In this document: positions 22,165 through 35,125 of the stretch, in pieces
How positions within the stretch are numbered: the stretch's first letter is position 1
Layout: the number at the start of each line of letters is the position of its first letter
Notes under the pieces: generated by a model
The model's database searches: none
Told to the model about the DNA's origin: nothing
The model's input: the letters and a program-made list of their open reading frames with translations, nothing else
Position numbers and translations under genes: made by a program
Source of the DNA: Elymus sibiricus
Lineage: Eukaryota; Streptophyta; Magnoliopsida; Poales; Poaceae
DNA length: 64,000 nucleotides
Direction of reading: 5' to 3'
Assembly (NCBI GenBank): GCA_039707655.1
Contig: CM077674.1
Location: forward strand, 238,677,904 to 238,741,903

Positions 22165-22937
22165 CAAAAGCAACACACTTGCATAGTTCCAAAGTGATAG
22201 ATATTCAAGTTGGTCTAGATAAAAACCTTCATAAAGAGCATTGAATATATGTGAAGTGTGATTCCTCATAATTGTTTTGAGATATTGGGATAGTAATATT
22301 AGAGTCATGCTAGTAGGAATTTGTGAGATTGATGAAATACTTGTGTTGAAAGAATTGTGATTCCCGTAGCATGCACGTATGGTCTTCTAGTTATGTGATG
22401 AAGTTGGAGCGCAATTTATTCTTGATTGTCTTCCTTTGTGTGGAGGTCGGGATCGCACGATGGTTAACTCCTATCAACCCTTCCCCTAGGAGCATGTGTA
22501 GTAGTACTTTGCTTTGAGAACTAATAAACTTTTTGCAATAAGTATGTGAGTTCTTTATGATTAATGTTGAGTCCATGGATTATACGCACTCTCACCATTC
22601 CACCTTTGCTAGCCACTCTAGTACCGCACAACTTTCGCCTGTGCATTAAACCACTCCTATTCCTTTCCTCAAAACAGCCACCATACCTACCTATTATGGC
22701 ATTTCCATAGCCATTCCGAGATATATTGCCATGTAGCTCCACCGTTCCATTTACTATGACACGCACCATCATTGTCATGCATTCATATAGAGTCATATCT
22801 TGTTGTAATTTTGAGTTATGAGTAAATAAAAGTGTGATGATCATCATTGTTAGAGCATTGTCCCATGTGAGGAAATAAATAAAAGAGGCCAAAGAAGCCC
22901 ATAATAAATAAAAGAGGCCAAAGAAGCCCACAAAAAA

Positions 22938-23000
22938 ATAGAAAAAGAAAAAGAAAAAAAGAAGAAAAAAGAAAAAAATGAGAGAAAAAGAGAGAAGGGG
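22938..23000 (+). repeat. Internal polypurine tract
   Basis: A/G-rich run (GAAAAAGAAAAAGAAAAAAA and onward) followed by GAGAGAAAAAGAGAGAAGGGG. Same place relative to the 3' LTR as the tract at 4041-4126. Confidence 0.75.
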
Positions 23001-23756
23001 CAATGTTACTATCCTTTTTCCACACTTGTGCTTCAAAGTAGCACCATGATCTTCATGATAGAGAGTCTCATATTTTGTCACTTTCATATACTAGTGGGAA
23101 TTTTTCATTATAAAACTTGGCTTGTATATTCCAATGATAGGATTCCTCAAATGCCTTAGGTCTTCATGAGCAAGCAAGTTGGATGCACACCCACTTAGTT
23201 TCTTTTTGAGCTTTCATAAACTTATAGCTCTAGTGCATCAGTTGCATGGCAATCCCTACCCATTCACATTGATATCAATTGATGGACATCTCCATAGTAC
23301 GTTAATTTGCCTAGTTGATGTGAACCTTCTCCCTCCTTTTGACTATTACCACTTTCTATTTCACCCATAGTGCTATGTCCATGGCTCACGCTCATATATT
23401 GCGTGAAGAGTGAAAAAGTTTGAGAATGTATAAGTATGAATACAATTGCTTGACTAACACCGAGGTGGCCATGATTTATACTTTGTGCTAAGAAGAGGGA
23501 GCATAACAAGACTATATGATTTTGTAGGGATAACTTTCTTTAGCCATGTTATTTTTGATGTTTCATGATTTTCTTTCTATGTATGCTTGAAGTATTATTG
23601 TTCTTAATGTCAATAGACTTTTGTCTTGAATCATATGGATCTGAACATTCATGCCATGTAAAAGCATTACATTATGTTGGGCAGCATTCCACATCAAAAA
23701 ATCTATTTTTATCACTTCCCTACTCGAGGACGAGTAGGAGTTAAGCTTGGGGGTGC

Positions 23757-25301
23757 TGATACGTCTCCAACGTATCTACAATTTTTGATTGTTCCATGCT
23801 GATATATGATCAATCTTGGATGTTTTATAATGATTTTATTTCAACTTTATATCATTTTTTGGTACTAACCTATTGACATAGTGCCAAGTGCCAGTTGCTG
23901 TTTTCTGCCCTGTTTTTTATTTACAGAAAATCCATATCAAACGGAGTCCAAACGAAGCGAAACTTTTTGTGGAATTTTTCTGGGCCTGAAGACACCAGAT
24001 GGACCGAAGAAGTACCAGAGAGGAAGCCCAGGGTGGGCACCACCCACCAGGCCGCGCCAGGGGGGCCTGGCACGCCCTCATGGGTGGTGGCCCCCTGGAA
24101 GCTTCTCTCCACCGCCTTTTTGCTCTATAAATACTCTAAAATCCCAAAAACCCTCGGGGAGTCGACGAAAAACAATTCCAGCTGCCGCAAGTTCCAGAAC
24201 CACCAGATCCAATCTAGACACCATCTCGGGGGGTTTCACCATGTCCATTGGTGCATCTCCGATGATGCGTGAGTAGTTCATTGTAGACCTTCGGGTCCGT
24301 AGGCAGTAGCTAGATGGCTCTCTCTCTCTCTCTATTTGATCTTCAATACAATGGTCTCTTGGAGATCCATATGATGTAACTCTTTTTGGCGGTGTGTTTG
24401 TTGGGATCCGATGAACTTTGAGTTTATGATCAGATCTATATTTTTATATCCATGAAAGTGATTTGAGTTCTTTGATCTCTTATTTGCATGATTTCTTATA
24501 GTCTTGTATTTCTTCTTCAAAACTTTGGTTTTGTTAGGCCAACTAGATTGATTTTTCTTGCCATGGGAAGAGGTGCTCGATAGTGGGTTCGATCTCGCGC
24601 TGTTCTTTCCCAGTGACAGAAGGGGCAGCAAGACACGCGTTGATCGTTGCTACTAAGGAGAAAAAGGTCGTGTCTATTCCTACATGAATAGATCTGATCT
24701 ACATCATGTCATTGTTCTTATTGCATTACTCCATTTTTCCATGAACTTAATACACTAGATGCATGCTGGATAGCGGTCGATGTGTGGAGTAATAGTAGTA
24801 GATGCAGGCAGGAGTCGGTCTACTAACCTTGGACGTGATGCCTATATATAGATCATTGCCTGGATATCGTCATGATTATTTGAGGTTCTATCAATTGCCC
24901 AACAATAAAAGTTTTCCACCGTTTGCTATTTCTTGAGAGAAGCCACTAGTGAATCCTACGGCCCTCGGGGTCTCTTTTCCATCATTTTGCTTTCGATCTC
25001 TTTTGCTTTTGCTTTTGATCTAAAGATTTCAGATCTGAACCATCAACCACTTTGCAACAATTTCCCATCCATGTTTCATCTTTCATCTCACCGTTAAGGG
25101 CTTGACAACCCCTTGATCGCGTTGGGGTGTGGAGATTTTTTTTTCTTGTGTGCAGGTGTTGAACACGTGGTGTTGTGAGAACCTCCTTCTGGTTCGATAA
25201 CCTTGGTCCTTAGCCGAGGGAAATACTTCTCCGCTCGCTACATCATCCTCTCCTATTTGGGGAAACCACCAACGCGAGCAAGGTGCTTCTAGGCGCCATC
25301 A
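23757..25301 (+). repeat. 3' LTR (1545 bp)
   Basis: Starts TGATACGTCTCC after TAAGCTTGGGGGTGC and ends GGCGCCATCA. TATA box TATAAAT at 24126-24132. Close match to 18361-19926. Confidence 0.93.
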
Positions 25302-25772
25302 CTCGCCCACCGCCGCCTCGCTCTGCCCTGGCTGAACTCGTCCCCACCTCGGGCCATCTCTGGCTCGCCTCAAGGCCACGCGCGTCTCGCTCCGCTCGCC
25401 CGCCCGCTGCAGTCGTCCGCCACCACGCCTGTGGCCGCCTTCCCTGGCCACCGCTCCCTGCGCTCGGGCCTCGACCACCGCTGGCCATGATGCCGATGCC
25501 GCTGCAGGCCAACTCCGTCCACCCCGTGACCGCCAACCGACGCGCCTCCTCGCGCTGCGTCCGTAGCCCCAAACCGCTCGGCGAACCGTCGCCGGAGGCG
25601 AGCGCACGGCCCTGCCGGTGTACTCGGCCTCGCCGTCGTTGAACGCCAGTGACGTGGCATCATTAGCCAGGTCATTAACCACTAACCCCGAGCCTAATAG
25701 CCCACTAACCTGCGGGCCCAGTTGATGTAGCAGTTAGGTTAGTTTAAATAAATGGTTAGTTAATTAGGTCAC

Positions 25773-27350
25773 TGCTACTTCTTGAGCTTGCGTTGGTTTT
25801 CCCTTGAAGAGGAAAGGGTGATGTAGCAAAGTAGAGTAAGTATTTCCCTCAGTTTGAGAACCAAGATATCAATCCAGTAGGAGGTACAAGCAAGTCCCCA
25901 ATCGATGCACCTACACAAACAATCAAACACTTGCACCCAACGCGATAAAGGGGTTGTCAATCCCTTCTCGGTCACTTGCAAAGGTGAGATCCAAAAGAGA
26001 TAGGTATAAAAGATTGCTAAAAAGTAAACTAAAATAAAAGTAAATAAATTGCATCAAGGTATTTTTGGTATTTTTGGTATATAGATCTGAAAGTATATGA
26101 TGGAAAATAGACCCGGGGGCCATAGGTTTCACTAGAGGCTTCTCTCATGACGGCAAATATCACGGTGGGTAAACAAATTACTGTCGAGCAATTGATAGAA
26201 AAGCGCAAAGTTATGATGATATCTAAGGCAATGATTATGCATATAGGCATCACGTCCGTGTCAAGTAGACCGAAACGATTCTGCATCTACTACTATTACT
26301 CCACACATCGACCGACTCCTGCCTGCATCTAGAGTATTAAGTTCATAAAGAACGGAGTAACGCTTTAAGTATGATGAGATGATGTAGAGGGATAAACTCA
26401 AGCAATATGATGAAAAACCCATCTTTTTACCCTTGATGGCAATAATACAATATGTGTCATGTCCCTTTCTGTCACTGGGATTGAGCACCGCAAGATTGAA
26501 CCCAAAACAAAGCACCTCTCCCATTGCAAGAAAAACCAATCTAGTTGGCCAAACCAAACCGATAATTCAAAAAGAAATACAATGATATGAAATCATGCAT
26601 AAAATAATTCAGAGAGGATTCAAATAATATTCATGGATAATATAATCATAAATCCATAATTCATCAGATCTCAACAAACACACCACAAAAGAAGATTACA
26701 TCGGATAGATCTCCAAGAACATCGAGGAGAACATGGTATTGAGAATCAAAGAGAGAGAAGAAGCCCTCTAGCTACTAGCTATGGACCCATAGGTCTGAGA
26801 TGAACTACTCACGCATCATCGGAGAGGCCATGGAGTTGATGTAGAGGCCCTCCGTGATCAAATCCCCCTCCGGCAGATCACCGGAAAAGCCCCCAAGATG
26901 GGATCTGGTGTTTCTGGATCTTGCGGCGGCTGGAATTGTTTTTCGTGGATGCTTCTGGTGTTTCTGGAATATTAGGGAATATATAGGCCGAAGATTAGGG
27001 TTGGAAGGTTCCCGAGGGGCCCACAAGCCAGGGGCGTGCCCCCCTGGGGCGCGGCCATGTGGCTTGTGGCCAACTCAAAGATCTTCTGACTTGATCTCCA
27101 AGCTCCGTGGATGTCTTCTGGTCCAAGAAAAATCATCGCGGAAGTTTTATTCCGTTTGGACAACGTTTGATATTCCTTTTATCTAAAACTCAAAAACAAG
27201 GAAAAAACAGAAACTGGCACTTGGCTCTAGATTAATAGGTTAGTCCCAAAATTAATATAAAATAGCATATTAATGCATATAAAACATCCAAAACAGAATA
27301 TATAATAGCACGGAACAATCAAAAATTATAGATACGTTGGAGACGTATCA
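25773..27350 (-). repeat. Solo LTR, Sabrina-type, inserted in the LARD LTR
   Basis: On the minus strand opens TGATACGTCTCCAACG and closes CTCAAGAAGTAGCA. Perfect 5-bp duplication GTCAC (25768-25772 and 27351-27355). A single LTR with one duplication and no interior is the product of LTR-LTR recombination. The sequence matches my memory of the Sabrina LTR. Confidence 0.9.
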
Positions 27351-27440
27351 GTCACTGACACGTCGATCCCACTAACTAATTAGATTAAACTTAAATAAAT
27401 AAAACATGTTAATAAACTGTCTCACTGACCAACGAGGCCC

Positions 27441-27506
27441 ACTGGTCAGGTTTGACCAGTCAACAGTCAAACTGTTGATTGTTGACTGGGCTGCTGACTC
27501 AGCAGC
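27441..27506 (+). promoter_or_regulatory. Palindrome cluster with W-box and bZIP-like cores in LARD LTR1
   Basis: ACTGGTCAGGTTTGACCAGT (27441-27460) has perfect 8-bp arms around GGTT and a TTGACC W-box core. GCTGCTGACTCAGCAGC (27490-27506) is a 17-bp palindrome centred on TGACTCA, a GCN4-like bZIP site. Both palindromes recur in LTR2 at 35067-35125 although the bases between them differ. Confidence 0.45.
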
Positions 27507-29765
27507 TGGGCCCCACATGTCAGCCACAGTAGCACCCCATGGGTACACTTCTGTGTACCCATAGCAAGTACCCCCCTTTAGGAATTTTGAATTAGTTTAA
27601 TTAAAGAAAATCCAGAAAATGTTTAAATATTTGAAAAATCATATAAAAGCAACCGTAAGTCAGATGAAAATGTTTTCTATATGAAAGTTGATCAGAAAAA
27701 TGAGACGAGCCTGAATATGCTACCCACATACCTGTCAGATGCATCTAGCTATCTGAACATGGAACCGTCCCCCTCCGGTTCATCTGTCTGATAGATGTCC
27801 GAAACCGGGAAAACACTCCAGATGTTTTCCCGCATCGTCTGTAACGTGTAGCACTACGTTAGTCCACACCTGGCACAACATATTGCCATGTCATGCATTG
27901 TGATGCATTTGTCTGCTTTATATTTATTTTTTCTTCCCCCCTCTTCTTTCCGATAGACATCAAGACCGACGCTGCTCCCGGTTTCGACTACACCACTGAC
28001 GACCAGCCACTTGCCTCAGAGCTTCAAGGGAAGCAAAACCTCCTTGATCATCCCGATACCGCTACTCCTTCTCTCTACTGCTTGCATTAGAGTAGTGTAA
28101 CTGTTACCGTTTATCGAATGATCCTATTCCACTGCATAGCCTGTCTTTACTACTACTATTGATACCTTTACCTGCAATCCTAAATGCTTAGCATAGGTTG
28201 CTAGTTTATCATCAGTGGCCCTACATTCTTGTCCATCTGCCATGCTATACTATCGGGGCATGATCGTCGCAGGTGGCGATCACGGGTATATATATACATA
28301 TTACACATGGTACAATATTGAGACTAAAGTCGGGTCGGATCGTAGAGTACCCGCGGGTGGTTTGCGAATGAGGGGGCTGAAGAGGCAGGTGGTTCCATCC
28401 AGGTAGTGATGGACCTGGGTTCCCGACGCCCCCCTGAGTGACACCTTGTGGCGGAGCGACAGGGCAGGTTGGGACCACCCAGGAGTGAGGTGGGACTGGT
28501 CCCCGGTCATTGTCCATGGTTACTTCATAATAACACGCTTAACGAGATTGGGTATTTGATCTAAGTCTGGCTACGAGCCAATACACACTAACCAACTACG
28601 TGGGAAAGATATGGGCACTCGACGTTGTGGTATCAGCCAAAGTTTTCTAGACGTCAGCGACTGAGCGGCGCGCGCCGGGTTGGACCACGTAGAGCACCTG
28701 CCTTTGTAATGGAGGTTGCCAGGTCTGCTCACCGGCCGCGCACGCAACGTGCAGGAGTGCAATGGGCGATGGGCCCAGACCCCTGCGTGCATAGGGTTTA
28801 GTCCGTCGTGCTGACCTCTCTGCTAAGCCTAGGTGGGGCTGCGACGTGTTGATCTTCCGAGGCCGGGCATGACCCAGGAAAGTGTGTCTGGCCAAAGGAG
28901 TCGAGCGTGTTGGGTAAGATGGTGCACCCCCCGCAGGGAAGTTTATCTATTCGAATAGCCATGTCCCTCGGTAAAAGGACGACCCGGAGTTGTATTCCGG
29001 CCTCTTACAACTAGAACCGGATACTTAATAAAACACACCCATACAAGTGGCAGATACAACCCGGTGATCGCTCTCCCACAGGGCGACGAGGAGAGGATCA
29101 TCGGGAAGGATTATGCTATACGTTGATACTTGGTTAACTTACCAACTACTCTCTTCCACTGCTTCAAGATGGAGGCCGCCAGAAGCGTAGTCTTTGATAG
29201 GACTAGCTCCTCCCCCCTCTTATTCTGGCATTCTGCAGTTTAGTCCACATATACTACCCCTTTCATTTGATACCGATGCATAAGTAGCATAGATCTGATG
29301 TCAGTCTTGCGAGTACTTTGGATGAGTACTCATGGTTTCTTGCTACTTCTTTTCCCCTATACCCGATTGCTGTGATCAGATGGTGTATCCCAGGAGCCAG
29401 CTGCCCCCCACCGATGATGACTACTACTACTTCGAGGGTGGCTACTACTATGTGCAGGACGCTGACGGCTAGCGGTAGTTAGGAGGCTCCTAGGCAGGAG
29501 GCCTGCGCCCCTTCGATCTATGTATCTCAGTTTGTGCTAGCCTTCTTAAGGCAAACTTGTTTACTTATGTCTGTACTCAGATATTGTTGCTTCCGTTGAC
29601 TCGTTTGTATTCGATCCCTCGAGGCCCTAGCTTGTAATATGAAGCTTGTATTATTTTAATTTGTGTTTAGAGTTGTGTTGTGATATCTTCCCGTGAGTCT
29701 CTGAGCTTGATCGTGTACACTTGCGTGTATGATTACTGCACGATCAAATCGGGGGCGTCACAAGT

Positions 29766-29778
29766 TGGTATCAGAGCC
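29766..29778 (+). other. tRNA-Met primer-binding site
   Basis: TGGTATCAGAGCC three bases after the LTR end, complementary to the 3' end of initiator tRNA-Met. Confidence 0.9.
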
Positions 29779-32269
29779 GACTACCTGTAGGTAGCCCCCT
29801 TTCCAACTCCTTGGCCGAAGTTGAGTCTAGTCTTTGAAAAACCGTTTTACTAACTTGTTGTGTGGCTTACAGGCCCACATAGCAATTGGGTGGTATTAGG
29901 ATATTTTATTCCTCTCCTTTACTCTAGGATTCTGATCTCTCTTCTTTTCGGGTTAAAGATTTTACTAACTCTAACTCTAGGTTCTCGTAACTACTTCCTC
30001 CCGGAGAGCCCCTCATTCCAGAAGGTCGCCTGCTTCATCAGAAGATTCTGAAGATACCCTTCGATGTTTTCCCGAGACCTTTGTGCTCATCGCCTTTGCA
30101 ATTCCCTTCCACCGATATATCCCTATGGAAAACAACATACACTTGTCATTCTTACAATCATTCTCTGTTGCTCTTGATATTATAAGATGCAAATACTCTC
30201 CGTTGTCTCAAGAATCCCTTGAGCTTACTGCCTTGTAGTTCTTTTCTGCATGAAAACCCTTACGATTAATTCCTCACATTTATCGAGGATCCGTTCATCC
30301 CAATTGTTCATGTGTTTCACAAAATTCTTCGAAATGCTATTCGATTGTCTGAAATTCTTGGTAGCCTATTATTCTTGATCTTCCTTACCTGCTTGTATCA
30401 TGGTTAATTCCATATGTCTAGTAGTCTTCTTTGACATCCCTTGTCTTTGTCGTTTTGAGCCTAATGATTCAATGTGTGTGAATGCACACAATCATTAGTT
30501 GAACCTTGGAGATTATTTTCCGGCTTAGAAGTCATTCCGAACATGAACTGGTTCTCAGCAGTTCAAACATGTATTGATTGTCCGTCTAATTCTACTCAGC
30601 TTACTCATCTTTTGATCAGAACGTTTGCTTCTGATCCTCCGATTTGGAAATCAGAATTCCTTTGCATTTAAGCGTCGAGCAATTCAGACATTTCTATAAT
30701 CCGATGCCTTTGCATTATTTCTTCCTCTGGCTGAGTACCGATACTCACATCAGCTCCATTGTGGATTGCCAGATCCATTGTTGGATTATTATCCGACAGT
30801 GTCCTTCATATTCAATCACCTTATGAGTTTTTCCCCATGATACATAATGCCTTTGCCAATTTGTATCCTCTGCTTTTGTCAACCATGCTCTACTTTCGAG
30901 CTTGTGTTATGTACTCTTGAAGCTTGTGGTATAGGTTCCTAAGATGCCCCGATGGGTTGAACCAATGCCTTCCCTAAACCGTATGAACCCGAAAGTTTTC
31001 ACGAGTCATACTCTTCTATTGTTTTGCCAGATAAAATTTCAACATTACAACTTCATCAGAGCGAGAAGTGTATGAAAGGTTATGCATTGATGAAGTAGGA
31101 GTCGACCTTGAACTTTGTGTTCATGCCCATGGAAAAGGTGTAGACCGTCTCGAAAGCTTCTTGCAAAACAATTAACCATCTGTATAATTATTTCAGTATC
31201 CTTAATTTGATTCCTTGCAGTTATGGTTCCGACCATGCTATCCTTATTCAATATCTCTGAAAGGGATCCATTCCAGTGCCTCATCAATTTTTGACAAGGT
31301 TAAAGTATCTGTTGTCGCAGGTCAATGACCCAATTCAACTTCTATTATGTTCTATCTTCGAGTATTACCCCCTGGTATCTCGAGGATATCATGCCATTAC
31401 ACTACATCTTATGAACTCTTGATGAAGTAATACATTTCCTTGTCCTAGTCACTCTACGGATTCTGGGTTGTTATCAACCGAGAACACCAATTAGTGAATT
31501 GGAGCGGCAATACAATTCAACAACCCTAATGATGTTGTTGCTGGAAAATTTAACTCAACCTTGTCATTCCTAGACTATCGGATACATCCTTATCATGCTA
31601 CCTTTGACCGTGCTACCTCGTCCTTCTTCAGTGCACGAATTCTTCAGAGCGTGAGCAAGGATTATGTCGATTTTTCAACATCATTTTGTTGTTTGGCTTG
31701 AAAGACAACTTTGATTCCGAGCTCGCATCTTATCTGTTGTTCCTATAACTTTCCACTTCGTCATTCCCTTGCTTGATGTAGTCGTTGTTCGATTGCATTC
31801 TCTTGAAACCTCTCGACAAGATGTATTGTGATCATCATCAACATTCTGACTTCTTCCAAGAGGGAAATCGAATTCATGATTAGAATGCCAAACCTGCCCT
31901 CGATGATTTCTGTTATCATCGACAACATCCTTGCCTTCCTTCCAACACCGACTTGGTCATGTTTTGGTTTTATCTTGAGTTACTTGCTATTATTGGAATT
32001 GTTCCTTCTGTATTTCTTGAGATCTGAACCAATCCTTACTTGAAACACCATATCATTGCTACCTGGAAGCATGACTATGGTACTCAAACATCAACTATAA
32101 CATTGGAGGTATAATGCTAAATGTTTCTTGATCAATTATCCAAACACCATTGTATGGATAACATCATGAATTTTCCTTGCCCCTTTACCTAAATGGTTAT
32201 CTACTTGCTATCATGTCATGGATATCATGCTCTGCTTATCCTTGGGGAAGCTATACTCCCAATACTTCT

Positions 32270-32381
32270 GATAAACAGATTTTCCTTTCCATTGGTGTGT
32301 TTAATTTGATAAACATATTTTCCTTTCCATTGGTCTGTTTAATCTGATAAACACACTTCCTTTCCATTGGTTTGCTTAACC
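32270..32381 (+). repeat. 38-bp tandem repeat, three copies
   Basis: Units start at 32270, 32308 and 32346 with GATAAACA, followed by TTTCCTTTCCATTGGT. Lies in the LARD internal domain. Confidence 0.8.
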
Positions 32382-33250
32382 TTTCTGGTTATCTATATGG
32401 CATAGTCAGTAATAATTCCCTGCTTACGTAAACACCTCGGTGTACAACTCTGTCGGTAAGACCTTGTTACTATTGTTGTTAACATTCCGGTAACCGCCGG
32501 TGGATGACTTGCCTATTGGTCCGCCTTGATTCAACGAGCAGGAAAATGGTTCTCTTCATCCTCCGCACTTGGTACCGATGCCGTTGCCGACATAGCTGAC
32601 AAGCTGTCCTCCGGCATGCCTTCCTACCATGACTGTACAAGATGTCACCGCCCTTCCTACTTGTAACCCACACTAACCACAGTTCCGCACAGCGGAAGCA
32701 TGTGGGCCCATAACCCACAGGTTCACAGGATCGAAACCTGACTCTCCTGCATGCCCTGTTTCCAAAGTTTTTCTTGTGATGGACTTCGCATGTAATTCAC
32801 GAGCCACCTTTCTAGAGATGATCCATTCTGGCTTCAAACACAATACTTATTCTCGCTGCTCTGAAACCCATTCACAACCTAGTTTGGGCATTAAATTATT
32901 GCCTATCCGTTTGAAACTTCTTTCACCTTTTATATTGCTCTCGATGATTCCTCGGAGTTTCAACTCGAGAGATACATGGTGCCTTTTTCCCTGAGATAAT
33001 TACCGAAAATCGGCCCTTGCAGACCCCGTCCTTAAGGTTTTCCCCTCTTGTCCTATTCGTAAGTACGATGGAGATTCTGAAGAAAGGTTGACGACTTCAT
33101 CATGATGCCCCAATGCAGTGAATTGAAGACATCAACGTAATGAATCAACCTCTTCGATGAGAGCAACGAGAACGAGAAGATCCGATAGATTTTCGTAACC
33201 AGAACTTTCCCCCTTACTCCACCTCTTAAATCTCGGGACGAGATTTCTTG

Positions 33251-33264
33251 TAGTGGAGGAGATT
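33251..33264 (+). other. Polypurine tract of the LARD
   Basis: AGTGGAGGAGATTT directly before the 3' LTR start TGTAACA, the expected place of plus-strand priming. Confidence 0.7.
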
Positions 33265-33880
33265 TGTAACAACCCCAGTGTCAAGCTGCAGCGATCTCTT
33301 GTTAATGATGCCATGTCATCATGTTTTAACAAGCCATTTTGCCACTTAACAAAAATCAAGCAAATTCAAATTTAAATCGCAAGTCAAATATTTACTTCAT
33401 CAAACATGAAAACTAAAATGTACATAATGTTGCAAATATTCACTGTATAATTGTCATGCAGAAATCAACTTTTTATAAAGCATTTTAATACCCTAAAATA
33501 ATCAAAACAGGGTTTAAAACAATATTTAAATGCACTTTAATTAAAATACTTTTTCAAACTCTTTTATATTAAATGCCAAACCTTCTGTGGCAGTGACTAA
33601 AATTACTTCAATAATTTTGGGCTAAGTTTCACTTTGAACAAACCCCCTTTTTCTATTTTTAAAATAATTGCAACCAGTCCCTTTTAGAAATAAAAGTAAC
33701 AGAAAATATAAAAGAAGATGAAGGAAAGAAAAGGAGAAGGACCTAATCTGTTGGCCTCTTAAGCCCACCTAGCTAATGGGTGGCCCAGCCTGCCTCCCCT
33801 TCTGTCGTCTTCTTCCTCCCCCTCCGTGGCAGCACGCCCGTGCCCGCGCACACGATGCGCCACGGGATGGACGACAAGGC

Positions 33881-33960
33881 GACTTCCCCCTGTAGCACCG
33901 ATAGCTAGAAGGCCACTCGCGACTTCCCCCTGTAGCACCGATAGCTAGAAGGCCACTCGC
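33881..33960 (+). repeat. Perfect 40-bp tandem duplication
   Basis: GACTTCCCCCTGTAGCACCG and the next 20 bases are repeated exactly. LTR1 has one copy (about 17761), so the duplication arose after insertion. Confidence 0.92.
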
Positions 33961-35066
33961 GACCCTCCCCCGAACCCTAGCCCCCCACTTTCTCTCTCCC
34001 CGCGTCGCCCTCCTCTCCTCCCGCACGCATCTGCGTCGTCTCCGCCATGGCCACGCTCTATCCCGTGGCCACCAACCGCCATTCGTCGTTCCGCCATGTC
34101 CTGGAGGACCACCGTCGTTGACCACATCGCCTGCGCCTGCTAGTTTGGACGAAGAGGCCGCCCCCGTGTTGTGCGCTTCAATTTCGTCTGCCACGGCCAT
34201 CGAACGTCGTCGCCTGATTCGCCTCCGTCAGCTCGTCTCCGGCCGCCCCGACCACGTCGTCGCGCTCGTGGTGAGCATATTACCCCGTTTCTCCTCAATT
34301 TCCGGCTCAATTCATCATTGTGTAGCCGCGCTCGCCACCGCTGTCTTGGGCCATCCGCGCGAGCCGTCGTGCCCGGCCACGCCCGCGCCTCTCCTGACTC
34401 CGCTCGTGCTCACCCCGCCTCTTGTCGGTCTCTGCTCGCCCAACCGCGGACCAGCGCGCGCGCCCGCACTCCCTTCTGCCCTGCTGCGCTCACCCCGCAC
34501 CCTGCCTATCGCTCGCCGGCCGCCGCCTTGCTCTCCCCTGGTCGAACTCATCCCTACCTCGGGCCTTCTCTGGCTCGTCTCGGGGCCACGCGCGTCGCGC
34601 CCCGCCCGCCCGCCCACTGCAGCCGTCTGCCACCGTGCCGTGGCCGCCTTCCCTGGCCACTACTCCCCGCGCTCGGGCCTCGACCACCGCTGGCCGCGAC
34701 GCCAACGCCGATGCAGGCCAACTCTGGCCACCCCGCGACCGCCAACCGACACGCCTCCTCGCGCCACGTCCATAGCCCCAAACCGCTCGACGAACCATCG
34801 CCGGAGGCGAGCGCACGGCCCTGCCGACGTACTCTGCCTCGCCGTCATTGAACGCTGGTGGCGTGGTATCATTAGCCGGGTCATTAACCACTAACCCCGA
34901 GCCTAATAGCCCACTGACCTGCGGGCCCAGTCGCTGTAGCAGTTAGGTTAGTTTAAATAAATGGTTAGTTAATTAGGTCACTGACACATCGGGCCCACTA
35001 ACTAATTAGATTAAACTTAAATAAATAAAACCTGTTAATAAACTGTCTCACTGACCAGCGGGGCCC

Positions 35067-35125
35067 ACTGGTCAGGTTTGACCAGTCAATAGTCAGACTA
35101 TTGACTGGGCTGCTGACTCAGCAGC
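35067..35125 (+). promoter_or_regulatory. Palindrome cluster with W-box and bZIP-like cores in LARD LTR2
   Basis: Same two palindromes as in LTR1: ACTGGTCAGGTTTGACCAGT at 35067-35086 and GCTGCTGACTCAGCAGC at 35109-35125. Confidence 0.45.

Larger units (their letters stand above)
18361..25301 (+). mobile_element. Complete non-autonomous gypsy-type element, sibling of the one at 1-6408
   Basis: 5' LTR 18361-19926, internal 19927-23756, 3' LTR 23757-25301. The duplication CTCGC is perfect (18356-18360 and 25302-25306). The interior has a single tRNA-Asp priming site, the acidic ORF at 20222-20995, the hairpin array and the purine tract, in the same order as in the first copy. There is no pol. 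This full-length copy defines the family: about 6.9 kb, LTRs about 1.55 kb. Confidence 0.93.
17143..29762 (+). repeat. LARD 5' LTR, interrupted by two insertions
   Basis: Segments 17143-18360, 25307-25772 and 27356-29762 align in order with 33265-37369. The breaks are explained by the element at 18361-25301 and the solo LTR at 25773-27350, each with its own 5-bp duplication. Confidence 0.92.
29763..33264 (+). other. LARD internal domain, non-coding
   Basis: 3502 bp with no frame longer than about 80 codons and no retroviral motif. Begins with the tRNA-Met priming site and ends with a purine-rich tract. Holds a 38-bp tandem repeat at 32270-32381. In known Sukkula copies this domain is conserved and thought to be structured RNA. 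Confidence 0.85.

Noticed and set aside
25283..25682. Overlapping 119-127-aa frames
   Set aside because: Same GC-rich LARD LTR sequence, joined to the 3' LTR of the nested element. No shared protein signal.
33769..34894. Long open frames on both strands (up to 258 aa) in the LARD LTR
   Set aside because: GC-rich, Pro/Arg/Ala low-complexity text open in several frames at once. The matching part of LTR1 is broken in other places, and no domain is visible.
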